DNA of 64,000 nucleotides from CALMKX01 sp036274895 (GTDB lineage Bacteria; Acidobacteriota; Thermoanaerobaculia; Multivoradales; SZUA-115): assembly GCA_036274895.1 (NCBI GenBank), contig DASUEU010000051.1, positions 1-64,000 of the forward strand. The letters run 5' to 3'. This document shows, one piece after another, positions 1-7,952 of the stretch (the first letter of the stretch is position 1; every line of letters starts with the position of its first letter). The notes beneath the pieces are model-generated. The model saw nothing but the letters and a program-made list of their open reading frames with translations. It did not search any database and was not told the DNA's origin. The position numbers and the translations under genes are program-made.

Positions 1-217
1 ACGGCAGCACGACATGGAGGAAGCTGCGCCACGCCGGAGCTGCATCGCTGAGCGGTCCACCCACCAGGACATCGACCAGGCTCCCCAGGGTGAGGACGAC
101 CACCGTCGTGGCGAGAACTGGAGGAACCGACGACTCCCGCACCTGGGAGCCCCAGAAGGTTCCCCAGCTCGGGAGCCTCAGGGCATGGCGCCGAGAGAGG
201 CTGTGGGGATCCGCCAT
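1..217 (-). CDS. N-terminal part of an unknown membrane protein, cut by window edge
   Basis: Reading leftwards from an ATG at 217, the frame stays open for 72 codons to the window edge. The predicted N-terminus is basic (MADPHSLSRRHALRLPSW) and is followed by a hydrophobic stretch at about residues 33-54 (PPVLATTVVVLTLGSLVDVL), which looks like a membrane segment or uncleaved signal. No Shine-Dalgarno sequence precedes the ATG. The competing plus-strand reading of this DNA is Arg/Pro-rich and looks like a shadow. I do not recognise the family. The sequence shows only an open frame and one hydrophobic segment. Confidence 0.45.
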   Translation of the reverse strand, partial: MADPHSLSRRHALRLPSWGTFWGSQVRESSVPPVLATTVVVLTLGSLVDVLVGGPLSDAAPAWRSFLHVVLP

Positions 218-291
218 CCGGGCAGGATAGGGCCCCAACCTTTCATTTCAGGTTAAGAAGAAGGGAGGTCTCGCTGGAAGAGGTCGGGACT

Positions 292-366
292 TGGAGGCGA
301 CGAGCGGATTCGAACCGCTGAATAAGGGTTTTGCAGACCCTCGCCTTACCACTTGGCTACGTCGCC
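292..366 (-). tRNA. tRNA-Cys (GCA), CCA encoded
   Basis: On the minus strand the acceptor arms GGCGACG (360-366) and CGTCGCC (296-302) pair. They are followed by discriminator U (295) and a genomically encoded CCA (292-294). The T loop reads GGTTCGAATCC. The anticodon loop CTGCAAA gives anticodon GCA, and U73 is the usual discriminator for tRNA-Cys. It lies about 80 nt downstream of tRNA-Gly and is probably co-transcribed with it. Confidence 0.95.
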
Positions 367-446
367 CGGGACGGGAGAGGCCGCATGGCGCGGGCCCTCT
401 TCAAAGACAGTCTACCGCCAAAACGGCCGGAGAGGGGAAGACGATC

Positions 447-521
447 TGGAGCGGGAAACGGGATTTGAACCCGCGACCCCAACCTTGGCAAGGTTGTGCT
501 CTACCACTGAGCTATTCCCGC
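447..521 (-). tRNA. tRNA-Gly (GCC), CCA encoded
   Basis: On the minus strand the acceptor arm GCGGGAA (515-521) pairs with TTCCCGC (451-457), followed by discriminator U (450) and encoded CCA (447-449). The anticodon stem-loop AACCTTGCCAAGGTT gives anticodon GCC. The D arm (AGCTCAGTGGTAGAGC) and T arm (GGGTTTGAATCCC) are canonical. It is the first gene of a two-tRNA unit driven by the promoter at 540-568. Confidence 0.95.
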
Positions 522-539
522 CCGCTCGGAGCGGCGGTA

Positions 540-568
540 AAGATACCGGGGCCTCTTGGGTGTGTCAA
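540..568 (-). promoter_or_regulatory. Sigma-70 promoter of the tRNA-Gly/tRNA-Cys unit
   Basis: The minus strand carries a perfect -35 box TTGACA (563-568), a 17-nt spacer and a -10 box TATCTT (540-545). The predicted start is near 533, about 12 nt before the mature 5' end of tRNA-Gly. This is one of the strongest promoter matches in the window. Confidence 0.8.
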
Positions 569-606
569 GAGGTCCTGAGCGGCTTCCGCGTCGGCGTGGG
601 CCTCGC

Positions 607-620
607 TATACTCACCCGCG
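607..620 (+). promoter_or_regulatory. -10 element placed for a leaderless transcript
   Basis: TATACT lies at 607-612, only 8 nt before the ATG at 621, so transcription would start at or within a few bases of the start codon. No convincing -35 box or Shine-Dalgarno sequence is visible. The placement matches several other genes in this window. Confidence 0.5.
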
Positions 621-911
621 ATGCCGATCCGTGACCGTGAGCTTCCTTCGACCTCCTCGTCGCTCTATTTCTTCCCCGAGGCCCAGGTCACGGCCGACCA
701 GCTGCGTCGGATCCTCCTCGAAGGCAATGACAAACAGCGCGCCTGGGCGATCTCGAACCTCTTGCGCTACGCCCAGTGGGACGACATCTGGACCTACGTC
801 AGCCGCGAGGAGGTTCGGGACATCTTCCCCCTGCTCGACCTGCCCGAGAACCTCCGCCAGGCCTGGGGCCGCATGCTGAAGGTAGAAGCTGCGCCCGCCA
901 CGGTTGGCTGA
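621..911 (+). CDS. Small hypothetical protein (96 aa)
   Basis: The ORF starts at ATG 621 immediately downstream of a -10-like TATACT. The translation is acidic, rich in Leu and Trp, and looks like a soluble helical protein (for example ITADQLRRILLEG-like helices and SNLLRYAQWDDIWTYV at about residues 45-60). There is no signal peptide, membrane segment or cysteine motif. The pattern of a short alpha-helical protein with a DDIW segment resembles small uncharacterised proteins, but I cannot name a family. It stands between divergent tRNAs and the convergent AIM24-like gene, so its neighbours give no functional hint. Codon-position bias supports real coding. Confidence 0.7.
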   Translation: MPIRDRELPSTSSSLYFFPEAQVTADQLRRILLEGNDKQRAWAISNLLRYAQWDDIWTYVSREEVRDIFPLLDLPENLRQAWGRMLKVEAAPATVG

Positions 912-934
912 GCGACGCCCCTCCCCCCACCCCG

Positions 935-1939
935 CTAGTCGCCGTCGATCAGGTTGCCGAGGCCGCCCAAGATCGAGCCTTCCTCCTTGCGTCCGGCCAT
1001 TCCCGAGGCGGAGATCACCCGATCGGCCAGACGGCTGAAGGGCAGCGACTGAATCCACACCTTGCCGGGGCCGGTGAGCAGGGCGTAGAACAGACCCTCG
1101 CCACCGAAGATGGCCGTCTTGATCCCCGACACGAACTGGATGTCGTAGGCCACCCGCGGCTCGAAGGCCACCAGGCAGCCGGTGTCCAGCCGCAGGCTCT
1201 CGCCCGGGCCGAGCTCTTTCTCGATGATCGTGCCGCCGGCGTGGACGAAAGCGAGCCCGTCCCCTTCCAGCTTCTGGAGAATGAAGCCTTCGCCGCCGAA
1301 CAGCCCGGTACCGAGCTTGCGCTGGAAGGCGATGCCGATCGAGACCCCCTTGGCGGCGCAGAGGAAGGCGTCCTTCTGGCACAGCAGGGTGCCTCCCAAT
1401 TCCTTGAGGTCCACGGGAATGATCTTGCCCGGGTAGGGCGAAGCGAAGGCGACGTTGCGCCGGCCGGCGCCGTTGTTGGAGAAGACCGTGGTGAATAGGG
1501 ACTCCCCGGTCAGCAACCGCTTGCCGGCCCCCAACAGCTTGCCCATCAGCCCGCCGCCGCCCGAGCCGGAGCCGTCACCGAAGAGGGTCTGCATCTCGAT
1601 GCCGTTCTCCATGTAGAGGAAGGCCCCGGCTTCGGCGATACACGCCTCGCCGGGATCGAGGGTCACCTCGACGAACTGCATCTCCTCGCCGTGGATCACG
1701 TAGTCGATCTCGTGCGCCGTCGGGCGCCCCCCGGGAGGCGGAGGTGGCAGGATGGGGCCGCCACCGAAGGCGCTGGCGAAGGGGTCCAGGCCCTCGATCG
1801 GCGCCCAGTTGGCCATGCCCTGGGCGAAGACGAAGGCGCCTTTGGCGACGCGGCCGGAGCGAATCCGGCCGAGGATCTCGGCTTCGGAGAGGGGACCCTC
1901 CTGCTGGCCCCCCACCGCCAGGTACCACATCGTGCTCAT
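935..1939 (-). CDS. GYF_2 domain-AIM24 family protein
   Basis: The first 50 residues (MSTMWYLAVGGQQEGPLSEA...) form a GYF_2/DUF4339 domain, recognisable by WYLAVGGQQEGPLS and by GMANWAPIEGL. A short Pro/Gly linker (ILPPPPPGG) follows. The rest is an AIM24/TIGR00266 beta-rich domain, with many Gly residues and the repeated GEGFILQKLEGDGLAFVHAGG and FGGEGLF motifs. The family has no settled enzymatic role. GYF_2 domains are thought to bind proteins or anchor fusion partners. I chose the ATG at 1939 because GGGAG precedes it; the frame runs further upstream but overlaps pyrE. It is the last gene of the minus-strand group after pyrE, 23 nt from the pyrE stop. Confidence 0.85.
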   Translation of the reverse strand: MSTMWYLAVGGQQEGPLSEAEILGRIRSGRVAKGAFVFAQGMANWAPIEGLDPFASAFGGGPILPPPPPGGRPTAHEIDYVIHGEEMQFVEVTLDPGEACIAEAGAFLYMENGIEMQTLFGDGSGSGGGGLMGKLLGAGKRLLTGESLFTTVFSNNGAGRRNVAFASPYPGKIIPVDLKELGGTLLCQKDAFLCAAKGVSIGIAFQRKLGTGLFGGEGFILQKLEGDGLAFVHAGGTIIEKELGPGESLRLDTGCLVAFEPRVAYDIQFVSGIKTAIFGGEGLFYALLTGPGKVWIQSLPFSRLADRVISASGMAGRKEEGSILGGLGNLIDGD

Positions 1940-2539
1940 CTCTAAGATCTCCCGTCGAAGGTTCAGGACGACCGGCTGCCGGGCTTCTCCGCTGGGCCCC
2001 AATCGGGCAGGGCCTCGCCAGAGGCCGGGTCGTAGACCGGTGCGCTCAGGCTCATCAAGCTGAAAAAGGGCTGCGCGAACGGGTTGGGCCCGCCGCTGCG
2101 GTCGATGATCGCGCCCACGGCGACCACCTCGGCCCCGGCCGCCTCGGCCAGGGCGGCGGTCTCGCGGGTGGACTTGCCGGTGGTGATGACGTCCTCGATG
2201 ATCACCACCCGCTCACCGGGTGCCAGCGCGAAGCTGCGCCGGAGCTTCATCTCGCCCCCTTGGCGCTCGGTGAACCGGCAGGGGACGTCGAGGGCTGAAG
2301 CCACCTCGTGGCCGATGATCAGCCCACCCAGAGCCGGGGCCAGCACCGAGTCCGGACGCAGTGACGCGAGGCGCCGCGCCAGGGCCGAGCCCACCCGACG
2401 GGCCAGGCCCGGGTACTGGAGGAGCAGGGCGCACTGGACGTAGACCGGCGAGTGCAGGCCCGAGGAGAGGATGAAATGGCCCCGGCGCAGGGCTCCGGTC
2501 TCGGCGAGCAGTCCCTCGAGCTCGGCGGCCGACAGGGCC

Positions 2540-3916
<1,377 letters not shown>

Positions 3917-3961
3917 GGGGATCCCTCCCAGATGGCGGGCGGCAGTCTAGCAGGGTGAGGG

Positions 3962-3999
3962 GGTCCTCCCGCCCGGCCCATGGGGAGGGCGGGAGGACC
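3962..3999 (-). terminator. Strong 13-bp hairpin between htrA and the regulator gene
   Basis: GGTCCTCCCGCCC (3962-3974) is the exact reverse complement of GGGCGGGAGGACC (3987-3999), with a 12-nt loop. On the minus strand it follows the htrA stop by about 15 nt. No U-tract follows, so it may be a weak terminator, a stability element for htrA mRNA or an attenuator that lowers regulator expression. Confidence 0.6.
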
Positions 4000-4014
4000 A
4001 CGAAAGGGGAGAGT

Positions 4015-5541
4015 CTAAGGGACGATCGGGAAGACCAGCACCGGGCCTCCCTCCTCGCCGTTGACGAAAGTGCGGACGTAGAGGCGCAGTCTCGAGCCGC
4101 TGGCGGCCTTCTTGACCGCCCTCTCCAGGTCCTCGGCAGTCGTCACCGGTTCGCCGTTGACCGCCGTCAGCAGGAGGATGAGGCCGCTGCCTCGCGGGAA
4201 GTCATCGTAGATCGGGCTGGTGGTCGCGACGCTGGTGATCCAGACGCCTTCCACCGTGTCGGGCAGCTGATGCGAGCTGCGAAGCTGCGGCGTGAGGTTC
4301 TGGTATCGCAGCCCCAGCCACTCGATGCCCTTCGACTCCTCCTCGGCCGGCTCCGCCTCCTCTTCGTCACCCGGCTCCCGCTCGTCGAGCTTCACGTCCA
4401 GGCGCAGCTTCTTGCCGTTGCGCCAGATCTCGAGCTCGACGCTGGCATTTGGCCCCTTGGCCGAGACGTAGTCGATGAGGTCGCGGGTGGTCTTGACCGG
4501 GCGGTTGTCGACCTTGAGGATCACGTCCTCGGCTTTTACGCCTGCCTTGTCGCCCGGCTTGCCCGGCACCGCCACCGCCACCAAAGCGCCCTCGGCGGCC
4601 TGCAGCCCATAGGCCTGCGCGATCTCCCAGTCGACGTTGCGGACGCTGAGTCCGAGATAGCCGCGGCGCACCCGTCCGCTGTCGCGCAGCTGCGGGAGGA
4701 TGGTCTTGAGGGTGTTGATCGGCACGGCGAAGCCGATGTTCTCGGCGTCGTAGTTGATGGCGGTGTTGATCCCCACCACCTCGCCGCGGATGTTCAGGAG
4801 CGGGCCACCGGAGTTGCCGAAGTTGATCGCGGCGTCGGTCTGGATGAAGTTCTCGAAGGAGAAGTCGCTGATGCCGAGGGCCCGGCCCTTGCCGGAGACG
4901 ACCCCGACGGTGACGGTATGGCGCAGGTCGAGGGGGCTGCCCACGGCGATCACCCACTCGCCGACCCGCAGCGTTTCGCTGTCACCCAGTCGCAGGTAGG
5001 TCAAGGGCCGGCCGGCGTCGATCTTGAGCAGGGCGATGTCGGTCGAAGGGTCGGTGCCGCGGATCTCGGCTCGGTACTCACGGTCGCCGAGGACGACGTC
5101 GATCTGGGTCGCACCGCGAATGACGTGGTTGTTGGTGACGATCAGCCCGTCCTCACTGACCACGAAGCCGCTGCCGCCGGAGTCGGAGCGGAAAGGCTCG
5201 TTGTTGTCGGGCTGGGGAGTGGGCTGGCGGGGACCCCGCTGCCGGGGTCCGAAGAAGAACTCGAAGGGGCTCCCACCGCGGGGAGCCTGGCTTGCGTCCT
5301 CGAACTTGGTGGCCCGGATCGAGACCACCGCCGGGTCCACCGCGGCGGCGAGGTCTGCGAAATCGGGGAACGCGACCGTCCCCGTGGCCTGGTTCGTCGC
5401 GGTCGTGGCCACCGTCGCCGGGCCGCTCTGGGCTACTGGTGTCATCTCGAGCCCGCCGGCGAGCACCATCCCGAACGCCATGGCTCCGATGACGAGCAGG
5501 AGGGTGAAGAACTGACGGCTCCTCGACGCTCTCATACGCAC
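4015..5541 (-). CDS. HtrA/Deg-family serine protease with two PDZ domains
   Basis: A periplasmic quality-control protease. An N-terminal hydrophobic segment (about residues 11-30) acts as signal or anchor. The trypsin-like domain shows the catalytic triad His139 (VTNNHVI), Asp168 (STDIALL) and Ser244 (FGNSGGPLLN). A first PDZ domain starts near residue 292 (GYLGLSVRNV), and a second, divergent one covers about residues 400-505. The linker between them is acidic (EPGDEEEAEPAEEE). Start: GTG 5541 is 5 nt from AGGAG; ATG 5535, two codons in, is equally possible. It is the first gene of the minus-strand group and has a -24/-12 promoter match at 5598-5615. Length (508 aa) matches DegP/DegQ-type proteins. 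Which Deg subtype it is cannot be settled by eye. Confidence 0.93.
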   Translation of the reverse strand: MRMRASRSRQFFTLLLVIGAMAFGMVLAGGLEMTPVAQSGPATVATTATNQATGTVAFPDFADLAAAVDPAVVSIRATKFEDASQAPRGGSPFEFFFGPRQRGPRQPTPQPDNNEPFRSDSGGSGFVVSEDGLIVTNNHVIRGATQIDVVLGDREYRAEIRGTDPSTDIALLKIDAGRPLTYLRLGDSETLRVGEWVIAVGSPLDLRHTVTVGVVSGKGRALGISDFSFENFIQTDAAINFGNSGGPLLNIRGEVVGINTAINYDAENIGFAVPINTLKTILPQLRDSGRVRRGYLGLSVRNVDWEIAQAYGLQAAEGALVAVAVPGKPGDKAGVKAEDVILKVDNRPVKTTRDLIDYVSAKGPNASVELEIWRNGKKLRLDVKLDEREPGDEEEAEPAEEESKGIEWLGLRYQNLTPQLRSSHQLPDTVEGVWITSVATTSPIYDDFPRGSGLILLLTAVNGEPVTTAEDLERAVKKAASGSRLRLYVRTFVNGEEGGPVLVFPIVP

Positions 5542-5597
5542 TCGTTCTCCTTTCGCAAAGGGGGAGACCTGCTGGTGGCCCCCGGGAATCGACCTTC

Positions 5598-5615
5598 AAG
5601 CAAGCCCTTTGCCAG
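5598..5615 (-). promoter_or_regulatory. Sigma-54 (-24/-12) promoter upstream of htrA
   Basis: The minus strand reads CTGGCAAAGGGCTTGCTT. It has the invariant GG (plus-strand 5612-5613) and GC (5600-5601) dinucleotides exactly 12 nt apart, with TGGCA and TTGCT flanks that match the RpoN consensus well. The predicted transcription start is near 5588, giving a leader of about 47 nt that contains the AGGAG ribosome site of htrA. The inverted repeat GCCAGT(7 nt)ACTGGC at 5611-5629 overlaps the -24 side. Confidence 0.65.
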
Positions 5616-5686
5616 TGGCCCAGACTGGCTATCGAGGGCCCATGCTCCCCCACCTGCCATTCTGGCGTGTCCCGGAGCAGACTGGA

Positions 5687-5715
5687 TTGCTCTCGGGGCT
5701 GTGGTGCTCTATACT
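5687..5715 (+). promoter_or_regulatory. Sigma-70 promoter of the rimP-nusA-infB operon
   Basis: TTGCTC (5687-5692), a 17-nt spacer and TATACT (5710-5715) make a good sigma-70 promoter with a predicted start near 5722. It would give a leader of about 165 nt before rimP, containing a terminator-like hairpin. It is divergent from the htrA promoter, about 75 nt away. Confidence 0.75.
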
Positions 5716-5742
5716 TGCACGGCCAGTTCGGCTTGGCCCTGG

Positions 5743-5768
5743 AAAGTGGGCACCTGCCCACTTTTTTT
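5743..5768 (+). terminator. Terminator-like hairpin in the rimP leader
   Basis: AAAGTGGGC (5743-5751), loop ACCT and GCCCACTTT (5756-5764) form a perfect 9-bp stem whose 3' arm runs into a U tract to 5768. It sits about 20 nt after the predicted transcription start and about 120 nt before rimP, in the sense orientation. It is therefore an intrinsic terminator inside the leader of an essential operon and a candidate attenuator or antitermination target. Hairpins in rimP-nusA leaders are known in other bacteria. Confidence 0.75.
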
Positions 5769-5887
5769 GTTGGTGCCGATCCCTGGCGAAAGAGTCTCCG
5801 GCCACGGGTCCCCGTGACAATCCTCCCCGAGGAAGCGGCAGCAGAGTTTCGCTCTCGCGTACGGCCCCGGACCGGAACGAAAGGAAC

Positions 5888-6376
5888 ATGCAGACCGACG
5901 CCTCTCGAGCCTTGCCGAACCTGCCCGCCGAGCTCTCGGCCGAGCTGGAAGCCACCGCGGCCCAGCTGGGTTGCGAGCTGCTCCACGTCGAGCTCAAAGG
6001 CGGCATCCTGCGCCTCGTCCTCGACCGCGCAGACGGCGGCGTCACCCTGAGTGACTGCGAGCAGGTGTCGAGGCGGGCCTCGGCGCTGCTCGACCTTTAC
6101 GACTTCGGCCGCAGCCGCTACACCCTCGAAGTCAGCTCGCCGGGACTGGACCGGCAGCTCTTCGGCCCGAGGGACTACCAACGTTTCCAGGGACACCGGG
6201 TGCGGGTGACCTTCAAGCCTCCCTCCGCCCGCAACAAGCGAACCGTCACCGGCCGCCTCGAAGCCTTCGAGACGAGCGGCGAGGGCCGCATCGAGGTCGA
6301 GGTGGACGAGACCGGGGAGCGGATCGAGATCCCGCTCCCCGAAGTCCTGGTCGCCCGACTCGAGATCGAGCTATAG
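5888..6376 (+). CDS. rimP: Ribosome maturation factor RimP
   Basis: Assists late 30S subunit maturation. The first domain is alpha/beta with CELLHVELKGGILRLVLDR, and the diagnostic family motif YTLEVSSPGLDRQL is at about residues 78-91. The C-terminal SH3-like domain ends in an RLEIEL strand. The frame is open much further upstream, but ATG 5888 is preceded by AAGGA and gives a normal 162-aa protein. It is the first gene of the operon and is followed 13 nt later by nusA, the classical rimP-nusA-infB order. Confidence 0.95.
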   Translation: MQTDASRALPNLPAELSAELEATAAQLGCELLHVELKGGILRLVLDRADGGVTLSDCEQVSRRASALLDLYDFGRSRYTLEVSSPGLDRQLFGPRDYQRFQGHRVRVTFKPPSARNKRTVTGRLEAFETSGEGRIEVEVDETGERIEIPLPEVLVARLEIEL

Positions 6377-6389
6377 GAACCTGCCAGCG

Positions 6390-7892
6390 ATGCCGCAAGC
6401 ACAAGCCGCCGACATCAACATCACCGAGGTGATCCGTCAGGTCGCCCGCGAGAAGGACATCGACGTCGACCGCTGGATCGCCGCGCTCGAGGACGCCATG
6501 GCCTCCGCGGCGAAAAAGCAGCACCGGATCAAGGAGCCGGTCCGCGCCCGGCTCGACCTCGACACCGGCAAGTTCGAGGCTTACATCGTCAAGAAGGTGG
6601 TCGAGGAGGTCGAGGATCCCCTCGCCGAGTGGACCGTGGCGGAGGCCAGGGAGAAGATGCCCGAGGCCGAAGCCGGCGATGAGGTTCTGCTGCCGATCTC
6701 CACCGAGGGCCTCGGGCGCATCGCCGCCCAGTCGGCCAAGCAGGTGCTCTACCAGCGGGTGCGGGAGGCCGAGCGCGAGAACATCTACGGTGAGTACGCC
6801 CCACGCCTGGGCGAGATCGTCAACGGCACGGTCAAGCGCTTCGAGCGGGGCGACATCATCATCGACCTCGGCCGCACCGAGGCGGTAGTCCCCCGGCCGG
6901 AGCAGGCCCGCCACGAGCGTTACAGCCAAGGCGAGCGGATCCGCGCCGTGATCGTCGACGTACACACCCAGCCCAAGGGCCCCCAGATCGTGCTCTCCCG
7001 CACCGATCCGCGCCTGCTGGTCAAGCTCTTCGAGATGGAAGTGCCGGAGATCTACGACGGCACCGTGGTGATCAAGAACGCCGTCCGGGCCCCGGGCGAG
7101 CGGGCCAAGGTCGCCGTCTACAGCCGTGAGCGCGACGTCGACCCGGTGGGGGCCTGCGTCGGCATGAAGGGCTCCCGAGTGCAGTCGATCATCCGCGAGC
7201 TGCGCGGCGAGAAGATCGACATCATCGAGTACAGCGACGACCTGGTGACCTTCGCCCAGAGCGCGCTGGCTCCCGCGAAGATCACCCGCGTCTCGATCAC
7301 CCACCAGGGCGAGGTGCCGCACCTGGACGTGATCGTCGAGGACGAGCAGCTCTCCCTGGCCATCGGCAAGCGCGGCCAGAACGTGCGCCTCGCTTCCGAG
7401 CTGATCGGTGCGAAGATCGACATCAAGAGCGAATCCGACGTCAAGGACGAGGTGGCCGACGCCCTCGCCAAGATGCTCCAGTCCGCCATGGGCTCGACGC
7501 CCGCGGACGAGGTGGAGATCGACCTTTCGGTCGTCGCCGGCGTCACCGCCGAGGCGGCTGCGAACCTGCGGGCCGCCGGCTACACCACCATCGACGACCT
7601 GCGGGACGTCGATGCCGAGGCCCTGACCCAGGTCGAAGGGGTCGACGAGGAGATGGCGACGGCGATCCTCGGCTGGGTGGCCCGGCAGGAAGAGGAACGG
7701 ATCAGCTCGATGGATCTCGGCATGGACTTCTCCGAGCCCTCCAAGCCGGCGATGGACGACACGGACTTCATGGCCGCGCTTTCGCGGGCCTTCCAGGAGA
7801 GCGAGGCTCTGCGCGTCGCCCTGGACACCGAGGCCGCCGAGCAGGAAGCGGCGGATGCCTCCGAGACGGAAAGCACGGAGCCGGAGCGGTAG
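6390..7892 (+). CDS. nusA: Transcription termination/antitermination factor NusA
   Basis: Binds RNA polymerase and nascent RNA and modulates pausing, termination and antitermination. An N-terminal RNAP-binding domain (1-125) is followed by an S1 domain (about 130-200, GEIVNGTVKRFERGDIIIDL), two KH domains (about 205-350, including GACVGMKGSRVQSI and LAIGKRGQNVRLA) and a C-terminal helix-hairpin-helix region (GVTAEAAANLRAAGYTTI). Length (500 aa) is normal for forms with a C-terminal extension. The last 60 residues are acidic and low in complexity. It lies in the rimP operon; the leader hairpin upstream could be a point of NusA feedback, which is inference. Confidence 0.97.
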   Translation: MPQAQAADINITEVIRQVAREKDIDVDRWIAALEDAMASAAKKQHRIKEPVRARLDLDTGKFEAYIVKKVVEEVEDPLAEWTVAEAREKMPEAEAGDEVLLPISTEGLGRIAAQSAKQVLYQRVREAERENIYGEYAPRLGEIVNGTVKRFERGDIIIDLGRTEAVVPRPEQARHERYSQGERIRAVIVDVHTQPKGPQIVLSRTDPRLLVKLFEMEVPEIYDGTVVIKNAVRAPGERAKVAVYSRERDVDPVGACVGMKGSRVQSIIRELRGEKIDIIEYSDDLVTFAQSALAPAKITRVSITHQGEVPHLDVIVEDEQLSLAIGKRGQNVRLASELIGAKIDIKSESDVKDEVADALAKMLQSAMGSTPADEVEIDLSVVAGVTAEAAANLRAAGYTTIDDLRDVDAEALTQVEGVDEEMATAILGWVARQEEERISSMDLGMDFSEPSKPAMDDTDFMAALSRAFQESEALRVALDTEAAEQEAADASETESTEPER

Positions 7893-7952
7893 GGTCTCCG
7901 ACGCGGCCCGGAGCACCGAACGACGCAGCGTAAGGAAGGATCACAAGAGCCT

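Noticed and set aside
14..256. Plus-strand 80-codon frame at the left edge
   Set aside because: Arg/Pro/Glu-rich, no ribosome site; the opposite strand reads as the start of a membrane protein and fits better.
3955..5817. Plus-strand open frame of 620 codons antisense to htrA
   Set aside because: Complement of a clear HtrA gene with catalytic motifs; the product is Arg/Asp/Glu-rich without any domain, as expected of a GC-rich shadow frame.
6246..7916. Minus-strand open frame of 556 codons antisense to nusA
   Set aside because: Dense in His, Asp, Leu and Gly with no motif; it covers NusA exactly and has no ribosome site.
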